Assembly: GCA_030430975.1 (NCBI GenBank) | Contig: JAUIKB010000101.1 | Location: 1 to 10,557 of the forward strand | Origin: Polyangia bacterium | GTDB taxonomy: Bacteria; Myxococcota_A; Polyangia; Polyangiales; Polyangiaceae | Length of the DNA stretch: 10,557 nucleotides | Direction: 5' to 3' | Translations under genes and position numbers: made by a program | The notes under the pieces: generated by a model | Databases searched by the model: none | What the model was told of the DNA's origin: nothing | The model's input: only the letters and a program-made list of their open reading frames with translations | Shown: positions 1-6,803 of the stretch, in pieces | How positions within the stretch are numbered: position 1 is the stretch's first letter | How the letters are laid out: each line of letters starts with the position of its first letter

Positions 1-849
1 TCGCTGATCGAGAAGCACGGCCCCCCGGGCGCCAAGCTCGACGATGAAACGCGAGGTGCCCTGTCCCGGGTCATGACGACGCTGATGTGGGGTGAGCTCG
101 CTGCTTGGAATATCTCAGCGGATCTCGCGCTGGGCATCGACGACATGGACGCCAAAATGGCCGCCACGGCGCAGGTCTTCGACGAAGCGCGTCACTTCTA
201 TGTAATGCGCGATTACGTCCGGCAGCTCGGACCCGTCGGTCCTCTCGGTGGCTTGCCCAAGCGACTCCTCCGCAAAGTCCTCGAGGCGCCGACTCTGGCA
301 ACCAAGCTCGTGGGGATGCAGCTGCTGTTCGAGACCAACGCCGTGGTGATATTCAAACGCCTCGCCGAAGCCGAGCTCTGCCCTGTCCTGAGCGAACTGC
401 TGCCGTACATCGAGCGCGATGAACTGCTGCCGTACATCGAGCGCGATGAGTCCCGACACGTGGGGCTCGGCGTCATGTACGTACCGCGGCTGATCGAGCG
501 GATGGACAAGCGCGAGGCGCGGCGCACGGCGCGGTTCCAGGCGGAGTGTTTGTTCCTCTTGATGGGTACCGGTCTCGCTGTTCGTACAGACTTGGAGCTA
601 CTGCAGTTGAATCCGCGCCTGATGATGACGCGCGTCACATCCATGCAAGACGAGATCGTGGGGCAGATGGTCGCCGCCCACGGGCGCAGCGTGCTGCGCG
701 CGGTGGCGACGCCGAAAGGCGGCCTGGGCCCCCACTTCATCAACTTTCTGCATCCCGCCGAGGGGCTCGACAACGCGACGCCGCTACACCGTACCGCTCA
801 CATCGGGCTCCAGCGCGCGATGAAGCGTGTCGACCGCGCCCTGGCGTAG
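1..849 (+). CDS. Ferritin-like di-iron protein, 5' end missing
   Basis: The frame is open from the first base, so the start lies upstream; an internal ATG at 73 is probably not the start because similar helical sequence precedes it. Counting from the first codon in the window (282 residues visible), the sequence shows a four-helix di-iron pattern: E32 (GELAAW), E62-x-x-H65 in DEARH, E111 (FETN), and E150-x-x-H153 in DESRH. This Glu / ExxH / Glu / ExxH set is the hallmark of the ferritin-like superfamily of oxidases, oxygenases and R2-like proteins, which activate O2 at a carboxylate-bridged iron pair in the cytoplasm. I cannot assign a substrate. An exact 9-residue repeat (ELLPYIERD twice, residues 132-149) sits directly before the last motif and lengthens the second half-site relative to the first. 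The hydrolase gene follows after 11 nt, so the two are probably cotranscribed. The fold call is firm; the specific function is unknown. Confidence 0.8.
   Translation, partial: SLIEKHGPPGAKLDDETRGALSRVMTTLMWGELAAWNISADLALGIDDMDAKMAATAQVFDEARHFYVMRDYVRQLGPVGPLGGLPKRLLRKVLEAPTLATKLVGMQLLFETNAVVIFKRLAEAELCPVLSELLPYIERDELLPYIERDESRHVGLGVMYVPRLIERMDKREARRTARFQAECLFLLMGTGLAVRTDLELLQLNPRLMMTRVTSMQDEIVGQMVAAHGRSVLRAVATPKGGLGPHFINFLHPAEGLDNATPLHRTAHIGLQRAMKRVDRALA
394..447 (+). repeat. Exact 27-bp tandem duplication, two copies, in frame
   Basis: Bases 394-420 and 421-447 are identical and adjacent; two further bases (448-449) also match the start of the unit. Each copy encodes ELLPYIERD. With no mismatch between copies, the duplication looks recent, or is an assembly error. 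It lies between the third-helix Glu ligand and the ExxH of the fourth helix of the di-iron protein. Replication slippage is the simplest origin. Confidence 0.97.
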
Positions 850-860
850 GCGAACCGCGC

Positions 861-1697
861 GTGAGCACTACGAAACGCGAGGGCGTTACCCTTCGGTACG
901 ACGTGCGCGGAAATCGCGGCGCGCCGCCGCTGTTGATGATTCGCGGCCTGGCACGTTCATCGAGCTATTGGGGCGAGATCGTCGAGCTACTCGAGGACCG
1001 TTTCTGCGTCATCACCTTCGACAATCGCGGCATCGGTCGTTCGGACGTTCCAACGCCGCCCTATTCGACACAGGCGATGGCCGATGACGCGGCGCACGTC
1101 GTGGGCGCCGCTGGTTTCGACCGTGCGAACGTGTTCGGTGTCTCGCTAGGCGGGATGATCGCCCAGCAGCTCGCACTTCGACACCCCCGCAAGGTCACCC
1201 GGCTGGTGCTGGGCGCGACGCGCCCGGGAACTCGGCATGGCCCCGGCACATCTGCTCGGGTTGTCTACCGCATGCTGCAGGCAATCCGTCACCCGCCGTC
1301 CGAAGCCGTCGTCTTGACCGCGCCGCTGGCGCTCAGCGATCGATTTCTCGAGCAGCATCCGGAAGTGCTCGACCGCTGGCGGGAGCTCGCGTCGTCGGAG
1401 AAGCCGCGACTTTCGGGTTTCCTCGGCCAGATCGCCGCCGTGCTCCGCCACGACGTGTACCGTGAACTAGACCGCATCAGCCAGCCGACATTGATCGTTA
1501 CCGGGGACGCGGATCGACTGATCCATCCCGAGCACTCCGACGTGCTCGCGAGCCGCATACCGAATGCGGAATTGAAGATCCTGCCCGGCGTCGGACACGA
1601 TTTGACGACCGAAGCTCCGCACGAAATGACGGCGCTGTTTTGCGAGTTCTTCCTCGAAAGCTCCGTGGGCTCGGCGCGCCACGCGGCGACGGTCTAA
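861..1697 (+). CDS. Alpha/beta hydrolase (esterase-like)
   Basis: The 278-residue product has the full alpha/beta hydrolase layout. A first-strand region is followed by an oxyanion-hole stretch (IRGLARSSSYW, residues 27-37), then FDNRGIGRSD (53-62), the nucleophile elbow GVSLGG with S95, a cap region at about 120-195, the acid in TGDADRLI (D218), and the histidine in GVGHD (H246). The triad is therefore intact and the protein should be an active serine hydrolase. The DNRGxGxSD signature and the length fit the broad group that includes esterases, methylesterases and small-ester hydrolases; the substrate cannot be read from sequence. GTG at 861 is chosen because it lies just after the upstream stop and gives a standard-length N-terminus. 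The same frame stays open back to ATG 546, but that stretch lies inside the ferritin-like gene and shows no hydrolase sequence. No strong Shine-Dalgarno is visible, so translation may depend on coupling to the upstream gene. Confidence 0.87.
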   Translation: MSTTKREGVTLRYDVRGNRGAPPLLMIRGLARSSSYWGEIVELLEDRFCVITFDNRGIGRSDVPTPPYSTQAMADDAAHVVGAAGFDRANVFGVSLGGMIAQQLALRHPRKVTRLVLGATRPGTRHGPGTSARVVYRMLQAIRHPPSEAVVLTAPLALSDRFLEQHPEVLDRWRELASSEKPRLSGFLGQIAAVLRHDVYRELDRISQPTLIVTGDADRLIHPEHSDVLASRIPNAELKILPGVGHDLTTEAPHEMTALFCEFFLESSVGSARHAATV

Positions 1698-1698
1698 G

Positions 1699-3249
1699 TC
1701 AACCGCCAACGTACCGCGCGAGCAGCGGCGCATTGCCTTGGAGGGCGGTTCGATGTTGGTACAGTTCGAGCCCGCGTACTCCACCGAGTTCCTCGCCGTT
1801 GCCAGCGCGGCCGGGTCCGCCGTGGAGCAACGACGGGAGAACAGTTCCGGGTCCCGGAACCTTCTCGGCAATTTTTTTGTCGCAGAGAAAAATCCTCCCG
1901 TGCCAAGCAGCGATTCCGTCGATCATTGCCGCTGAGAACTTGCGGTCGTCACTGTAGACCGACGTGACCAGCCCGCCCTGACCCGCGCGCACGATCGTTG
2001 AGGCTTGGTCGGCGCTGCCGTCGTAGGCCAGCAGCGTGGCGCACGGGCCAAACACCTCGAGTTCGTGGACGACGGAAGCGTCCAGCGCGCTCTTGGCCCC
2101 GAGCAGCAGCGCCGGCACGAAGTAACCACGACCGTCGTCGACGCCGGTCGGTGTAACGGTTGCCGGATCGCCGTAAATGATATCGGTCTGCTCGCGCAGC
2201 TTGGCTACGCCAGCATTGAAATCGTCGCGCTGACGAGCCGTCGCGAGCGGGCCCATCCGGACGTCGGCGAGTTTGGGATCACCGATCACGGTGTCGCCCA
2301 AACGCTCGGACAAGGCTTCAGCGACGCGATCGTATGCAGCTTCTGGCACCAGGATGCGGCGAATAGCCGTGCACTTCTGACCAGCCTTTTGCGTGATGTC
2401 GCGATGCACGTGGCGCAGAAACACGTCGACGGTCGCGTCGTCGGCGTCGGGCGCCAGCACCGCCGCGTTGAGGCTGTCCGCTTCAACGTTCACCCGAACG
2501 CCGGCATCGAGCAGCCGCTCGGTACCGCGGATGGTGCGGGCCGTCGCGCTACCGCCGGTGAACGCCACGACGTCGTGAAACGACAGCTGCTGGAGCACGT
2601 CGCCGGCGCTCCCGACCAGCGCGCTCAGCGCACCCTGGGGCAGGATCTTGGCCTCGACCACCAGCTCGACGGTGCGTGCGGCCACGAGCGACGTTGCGGT
2701 CGCTGGCTTCGTCAGCACCGGCATGCCGGCCAATAGCGCGCAGGCTGCTTTCTCGGCCCAGCCCCAGGCGGGGAAGTTGAACGCGCCGATGTGCACGGCT
2801 ACGCCCGGGCGGGGAATTCGAATGTGGTAGCCGCCCAAGCGAGAGCCGCCGCCGAGATCGACCGGGTCACCGTCTACCAGCGTTCGCCGATCGCCGAGCT
2901 CGGCACCCAGATCGGCGTACGCCATCAGGGTGCCGGTGGCTCCGTCAAGATCGAATTTGGCATCGCCGCGGGTGTTTCCGCCATTCTCGATGGCCAGCTC
3001 GATGAGCTCCTCGCGCGCGCCGTGGATTGTACGGCTCATCGCGGCTAGCAGCGCGCCGCGCTCGGCAAACGTCAGCGCGCGAAGCGCCGGGCCCCCGACC
3101 TCACGGCTATGTCGAAGCGCTCGGTCCATGTCGATGCCCGCCGTGGATGCTTGCGCGATCGTCGTCTCGGTCGTCGGGTTCTTGAGTTCGGCAAACCGGT
3201 CGTCACCTTGAACCCACTCCCCATACACGTAGCTGCGTAATTTGTTCAC
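1699..3249 (-). CDS. CoA-linked semialdehyde dehydrogenase, PaaZ-N/BoxD type
   Basis: This aldehyde dehydrogenase (516 residues from the chosen start) resembles the N-terminal dehydrogenase domain of PaaZ and the free-standing BoxD rather than general ALDHs. Telltale segments are HIGAFNFPAWGW (catalytic Asn158), FTGGSATAR, VEADSLN (general base E256), AGQKCTAIRR (nucleophile C293) and HGGPGRAGNGEELGG near the end. Known members oxidise the ring-cleavage semialdehyde of phenylacetyl-CoA (PaaZ) or benzoyl-CoA (BoxD) degradation to the acid with NADP+. The MaoC-like hydratase that PaaZ carries at its C-terminus is absent, as in BoxD, so any ring-opening activity must come from another protein. 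GTG 3249 gives VNKLRSYVYGEW, which lines up with the start of E. coli PaaZ as I recall it; GTG 3270 in the same frame would add 7 residues. It is last in the minus-strand block, 78 nt after thiD, and its stop lies one base from the convergent hydrolase stop. Which of the two pathways it serves is open. Confidence 0.85.
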   Translation of the reverse strand: MNKLRSYVYGEWVQGDDRFAELKNPTTETTIAQASTAGIDMDRALRHSREVGGPALRALTFAERGALLAAMSRTIHGAREELIELAIENGGNTRGDAKFDLDGATGTLMAYADLGAELGDRRTLVDGDPVDLGGGSRLGGYHIRIPRPGVAVHIGAFNFPAWGWAEKAACALLAGMPVLTKPATATSLVAARTVELVVEAKILPQGALSALVGSAGDVLQQLSFHDVVAFTGGSATARTIRGTERLLDAGVRVNVEADSLNAAVLAPDADDATVDVFLRHVHRDITQKAGQKCTAIRRILVPEAAYDRVAEALSERLGDTVIGDPKLADVRMGPLATARQRDDFNAGVAKLREQTDIIYGDPATVTPTGVDDGRGYFVPALLLGAKSALDASVVHELEVFGPCATLLAYDGSADQASTIVRAGQGGLVTSVYSDDRKFSAAMIDGIAAWHGRIFLCDKKIAEKVPGPGTVLPSLLHGGPGRAGNGEELGGVRGLELYQHRTALQGNAPLLARYVGG

Positions 3250-3283
3250 GATCACTGTGTAACCCAACACGAGGCGCGCCTGG

Positions 3284-3329
3284 AACGGATCTATGCCGTT
3301 TATGCACCGCTCACGCCGGATTCCGAATC
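3284..3329. promoter_or_regulatory. Two short inverted repeats in thiD-dehydrogenase gap
   Basis: The gap between thiD and the dehydrogenase holds two perfect 5-bp inverted repeats: AACGG-7 nt-CCGTT at 3284-3300 and GATTC-1 nt-GAATC at 3319-3329, the latter overlapping the thiD stop codon. They are too short for a terminator and have no T-run. A dimeric repressor site controlling the dehydrogenase separately from thiD is possible, since catabolic dehydrogenases are often regulated by TetR- or GntR-type proteins, but arms this short can arise by chance. Confidence 0.2.
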
Positions 3330-4161
3330 AGCGCCGACGGTGGCCGTGATGCAGCGGACCAAACCCCTGGCCGAATCCGGGCGCTAACTCGATTGCCCGG
3401 CGCACGTAGTCCCTCGCGCGTTCGACAGCATCGATCAGGCGCAGCCCCTCGGCAACGCCCGCGGCGATCGCCGACGCCAGCGTGCAACCCGTACCGTGCG
3501 TGTGGCGAGTGTGAATCCTCGGCCCCTCGAGCCAATAAACGTCGCCGTGCTGAGTGACCAACAGGTCCGCTACGACGTCCGAGGCCATGTGCCCGCCCTT
3601 GAGCACCACGGCCTTGGCGCCCTTGGCGAGCAGGGCCTCGGCGGCCGCACGCTGATCGGCTCGGGTCTCGATATCGAGACCCGTGAGCGCGATGGCCTCC
3701 GGAACGTTTGGCGTGAGCACCGCCGCTCGCGGGACGAGCTCGGATAGGATCGCCTCGACCGCGCGATCATCCGAAAGCCGCGAGCTGTCTTTCGCCGTGA
3801 TCACCGGATCAACAATGATCGGCAATGAGGGTCCTGCCGCTTCGATTTCCTGCACAACCGCGACCACCACTTCGGCTGAGTGCAGCATGCCGGTCTTGAT
3901 GGCGTCCGCACCGATGTCGCTCAGCACGACACGGATCTGCTGGCGAACAAGCTCGATCTCTACGCCCGATACGGCGTGCACGCCGAGCGTGTTCTGAGCG
4001 GTGATGGCAGTGAGCGCCGTAGCCGCGTAACCCCCGAGCGCAGTGATCGTCTTGATGTCCGCTTGGATCCCCGCACCGCCGCCCGAGTCCGACCCGGCGA
4101 TGACCAGCACCCGGCCAGGTGGCGGCTCGACTGGTTCCTCTGCAGCCACGCTCTGATTCAA
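3328..4161 (-). CDS. thiD: Hydroxymethylpyrimidine/phosphomethylpyrimidine kinase
   Basis: ThiD phosphorylates 4-amino-5-hydroxymethyl-2-methylpyrimidine (HMP) and then HMP-phosphate with ATP, supplying HMP-PP for thiamine phosphate synthesis in the cytoplasm. The 277-residue product has the ribokinase-like signature GSDSGGGAGIQADIKT (residues 23-38), TAITAQNT, IKTGML, the DPVITAK segment, LTPN, VLKGGH, and the anion-hole/catalytic motif HGTGCTLASA (G223-T224-G225-C226). It ends in a GPLHH tail typical of the family, and its length is close to normal (about 265), the excess being a Pro/Glu-rich N-terminus of about 16 residues. The start is taken as TTG 4161, 4 nt after the kinase TGA, with GAGG just ahead; GTG 4149 or GTG 4110 could serve instead, the last giving the most family-like N-terminus. 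No other thi gene and no TPP riboswitch is visible. Placement directly behind a Ser/Thr kinase suggests translational coupling, not necessarily shared function. Confidence 0.93.
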   Translation of the reverse strand: MNQSVAAEEPVEPPPGRVLVIAGSDSGGGAGIQADIKTITALGGYAATALTAITAQNTLGVHAVSGVEIELVRQQIRVVLSDIGADAIKTGMLHSAEVVVAVVQEIEAAGPSLPIIVDPVITAKDSSRLSDDRAVEAILSELVPRAAVLTPNVPEAIALTGLDIETRADQRAAAEALLAKGAKAVVLKGGHMASDVVADLLVTQHGDVYWLEGPRIHTRHTHGTGCTLASAIAAGVAEGLRLIDAVERARDYVRRAIELAPGFGQGFGPLHHGHRRR

Positions 4162-4165
4162 GGCC

Positions 4166-6751
4166 TCAATCGAACGAATCCGTCGGCTTCACCCGCGGAG
4201 GCTTTGGACCCGTGGGCGGGGGCGCGGCGGTCGGCTTCGCGGTCGGTTTGGCCGTCGGTTTGGTCGCGGGCTTCGTCGATGGCTTCGAGCCACCCCGTGG
4301 GCGGCTCGGGGCCGTGGTCTTTTCAAACTTGACCTCAGCAGGAGAGGTCTTGCCATTCTTGAGGAGGACGATCTGCTTTTTCTCGACAGAATCCCCGTGC
4401 TTGAATGTCACCTCGAGCGACGCTCCTGGCTCGCCCACAAGGTCGACTCCGCCATCGGCAACACTGAGCTCTCTTCCGTCGGCGATGACGGTCACTTCCT
4501 CCCCGCTGATCTCAAGGCGAGACGAGTGAACCTGCTCCACAATCGGGGCAGCGGCGGAGTCTTCCGGCGCGGGCGTCGACGCAACGGACGGCGCCGCCGC
4601 GATGGGCTGCGGCACGACAGCAGGCGCCTTCGACTTTCTCATCAGCAGCCAGCCACCACCGCCGAGGGCGGCTACAGCAGCGACCGCAGCGACGACTGCC
4701 AGCGGCGAGCGCTTCGGGTGATCGATCATTTTGGCGGCGACGTCGCTGCTGGCGGCGATCGTGGACAGTTCACCAACAGACGACGACGATAGCGCGCCGC
4801 TATGGGAAACGGCGGCTACCGGGCTCGACGCGCGTAGTTCCTCGCTCACGCTTCGAAGCATGTCCTTGCGCAGCTCGGTCTTGGGCGCGTACGGCTTTAG
4901 CGCTTCCATCATCTCGCCGACTGTCTGCCAGCGTTCCTCTGGATCCCGCTGCAGCCCCCGATGCACCGCTGCTGCGAGTCCTGGATCGACCCACGGTGCG
5001 TGCTCTTCAACTCGCGGCACCGGTTCGACGCAGATCGCCAAAATGATCTCGCCGAGCGACGGCTGTCCGTCCCAAATGCGACGGCCGGTGAGGGCTTCCC
5101 ACAGCGACACCGCCAGGCTCCAGATGTCGCTGCGCGCATCCACCGTCTTGGCGTTGCGCGCCTGCTCGGGTGACATGTACATCGGCGATCCGAGCATGCC
5201 CCCGGTCCGAGTCAGTTCGTGAGATGTCTGATCAAAGCCGTCTGACTGCGTGCGCTTTGCCACACCGAAGTCGCAGACCTTCACAGTAACGCGACCGTCC
5301 GCTTCGTACTGAAGAAACAGGTTGGCGGGCTTGAGGTCACGGTGCACGACCCCCGAGTCGTGCGCAGCACGTACTCCGTCGGCGGCTTGAATGAATAATC
5401 CGACCGCGACTTCTGGATCGAGCGGGCCTTGCTGTTTGAGTAGAGTCGACAGGTCGACCCCGTCGAGCAGCTCCATGATGATGAACGGCATGTTCAGCTG
5501 GGCGTCGCGTCCAGCCTCGATGGTTCTGACGACGTTCCCGTTCGCGATCGGAATCGCCGCCCGAGCTTCGCGCAGGAATCTCCGCAGCGTCTGATCATCG
5601 TCACCCGCGGCGTCGCGCGAGATCACCTTCGCCGCGTACCTGCCGCCCTCAGATGACTCTACTTCGTAGACGGCGCCCATGCCGCCCTCACCGATCAAAC
5701 GCTGAACCTTGAACCGGTTGTCCAATAGCTGACCGATCAGCGCGTCATCCGGCTCGGCGCCCATGGCTGGAGGGCGAACGCTAGCCGCAATGGGTTCGCT
5801 TAAGTCCGCGCGCTCCGCTTTTCGCTTACGAGTTTCGGCTGCTACGCGCTCGAGGTCGGTTTTTTGCAGCTGTTCGACGTTTTCAACGAACGGGCGCAGC
5901 GCGGAACCGAATTCATCCATGGTGACGAATCGGGCGTCCAGCTCGCGTCGGATCGCCTTATGCACGATTTTGGCGAGCTCGGGCTCAACCCACGGGGCGC
6001 GGTCCTGAAGGTGAGGCGCGTCCCGCGTGCACACCGACAGCACAAGTTCGGCGATGCTGGTCACAGTTGCGAACGGCGGAACTCCGCACAGCATTTCGTA
6101 CAGCGTGACCCCGAGCCCCCAAACATCGACACGCTCGTCGACCTCTTTCGAGTTCCGAAGCTGCTCGGGCGACATGTAAAGCGGCGTACCGATCCGGCTA
6201 CCGGTGGCGGTCAGCGCTGTTTCTCCGCCCATGGCGAGCTTCTTAGCGACACCGAAATCGCAGATGCGCACGATCGGATCGCCGTCCGACTCGTCCAGGA
6301 AGATGTTCGACGGTTTCACGTCGCGGTGCACGATTCCTACATTGTGTGCCGCGCTGAATCCGTAGGTGGCCTGCAGCGCAATGCGTGCCGCGACGGCTGG
6401 ATCCAGTGCACCGACACGGTCGACCAGTTCGCCGACGTCTTGACCGTTCATCATCGGCATCGTGATGTAGAGAATGCCGAGTCCTCGGTCCTCACCCGAG
6501 TCCAGCGTTTGCACGACGTGCCCGCTGTTAATCCGCTGACCGAGTTCGGACTCACGCTCGAACCGCTGCAGCGCTTCGGGCACGAGATCACCGCGAACCA
6601 CCGCCTTCAGCGCGACGATGTCGCCGCCTGGGCCCTCGGCTCGATAGACCGTGCCCATGCCGCCGGCGCCGAGCAAGCCTAGAACCGAGTACTTGTCACC
6701 GACGCGACGGCCGGTCAGGTTGGTAGGGTCGCCGCTTTGCGCACCGGACAT
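4166..6751 (-). CDS. Transmembrane Ser/Thr kinase with two active kinase domains
   Basis: This is an 861-residue Hanks-type kinase with two catalytic domains in one chain. Domain 1 (about 21-290) has GAGGMG (28-33), K49 in VALK, HRDVKPSN (D144, N149), DFG (165-167) and GTPLYMSPEQ (188-197). Domain 2 (about 347-620) has GEGGMG (354-359), K375 in YAAK, HRDLKPAN (D472, N477), DFG (494-496) and GSPMYMSPEQ (521-530). Every core residue is kept in both, so neither looks like a pseudokinase. A charged helical linker (about 291-335) joins them. A hydrophobic Ala/Val/Gly span at about 682-704 follows, then an Ala/Pro linker, a beta-rich region (about 744-810, loosely PEGA-like) and a KPTA-rich tail. 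Such proteins phosphorylate Ser/Thr of cytoplasmic partners in response to signals; the C-terminal part should face the periplasm. ATG 6751 is used; no Shine-Dalgarno is seen. The targets are unknown. Confidence 0.93.
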   Translation of the reverse strand: MSGAQSGDPTNLTGRRVGDKYSVLGLLGAGGMGTVYRAEGPGGDIVALKAVVRGDLVPEALQRFERESELGQRINSGHVVQTLDSGEDRGLGILYITMPMMNGQDVGELVDRVGALDPAVAARIALQATYGFSAAHNVGIVHRDVKPSNIFLDESDGDPIVRICDFGVAKKLAMGGETALTATGSRIGTPLYMSPEQLRNSKEVDERVDVWGLGVTLYEMLCGVPPFATVTSIAELVLSVCTRDAPHLQDRAPWVEPELAKIVHKAIRRELDARFVTMDEFGSALRPFVENVEQLQKTDLERVAAETRKRKAERADLSEPIAASVRPPAMGAEPDDALIGQLLDNRFKVQRLIGEGGMGAVYEVESSEGGRYAAKVISRDAAGDDDQTLRRFLREARAAIPIANGNVVRTIEAGRDAQLNMPFIIMELLDGVDLSTLLKQQGPLDPEVAVGLFIQAADGVRAAHDSGVVHRDLKPANLFLQYEADGRVTVKVCDFGVAKRTQSDGFDQTSHELTRTGGMLGSPMYMSPEQARNAKTVDARSDIWSLAVSLWEALTGRRIWDGQPSLGEIILAICVEPVPRVEEHAPWVDPGLAAAVHRGLQRDPEERWQTVGEMMEALKPYAPKTELRKDMLRSVSEELRASSPVAAVSHSGALSSSSVGELSTIAASSDVAAKMIDHPKRSPLAVVAAVAAVAALGGGGWLLMRKSKAPAVVPQPIAAAPSVASTPAPEDSAAAPIVEQVHSSRLEISGEEVTVIADGRELSVADGGVDLVGEPGASLEVTFKHGDSVEKKQIVLLKNGKTSPAEVKFEKTTAPSRPRGGSKPSTKPATKPTAKPTAKPTAAPPPTGPKPPRVKPTDSFD
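4226..4285 (-). repeat. Five imperfect 12-bp units coding the KPxx tail
   Basis: Units at 4226-4237, 4238-4249, 4250-4261, 4262-4273 and 4274-4285 share the pattern (on the plus strand) of a GTCG-like core ending in CTT or TTT. Read on the minus strand they give the Lys-Pro-Thr/Ser-Ala run near the C-terminus of the double kinase. The units are degenerate at wobble positions, so this is an older or selected low-complexity array, unlike the exact duplication at 394-447. Such Lys/Pro tails commonly act as flexible, wall- or polymer-facing stalks; length variation between strains would be expected. Confidence 0.8.
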
Positions 6752-6759
6752 CTGGCAAT

Positions 6760-6788
6760 AGGATAGTCGCGCAGCGCCCAGACGACCA
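6760..6788 (-). promoter_or_regulatory. Possible promoter ahead of the double kinase
   Basis: In the 52-nt gap between the peptidase stop and the kinase ATG, the minus strand reads TATCCT at 6765-6760, with a weak TGGTCG 17 nt farther upstream (6788-6783). The -10-like hexamer ends 8 nt before the ATG, so a transcript begun here would have almost no leader. This is a match by eye only; the kinase could equally be read through from the peptidase gene. Confidence 0.22.
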
Positions 6789-6803
6789 CGTTGATTCGGC
6801 CGT

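Noticed and set aside
1..849. Di-iron ring epoxidase (BoxB or PaaA) partner for the PaaZ/BoxD-type dehydrogenase
   Set aside because: The ligand pattern is generic to the ferritin-like superfamily, the gene is on the opposite strand, and I see no sequence stretch specific to BoxB or PaaA.
546..860. Upstream extension of the hydrolase frame to ATG 546 (383 residues)
   Set aside because: This stretch lies wholly within the ferritin-like gene and codes Arg/Ala-rich sequence without hydrolase features; GTG 861 gives a normal family N-terminus.
2005..2736. Plus-strand 243-codon open frame
   Set aside because: Antisense to the semialdehyde dehydrogenase, whose catalytic motifs are clear; the product is His/Arg/Gly-rich with no domain, as expected of a shadow frame in GC-rich DNA.
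4162..4180. Possible TPP riboswitch ahead of thiD
   Set aside because: The upstream sequence is coding sequence of the kinase right up to 4 nt before the start, and no conserved thi-box pattern is seen.
5864..6682. Plus-strand 272-codon open frame
   Set aside because: Antisense to the first kinase domain; no recognisable motifs and unusual His/Arg composition.
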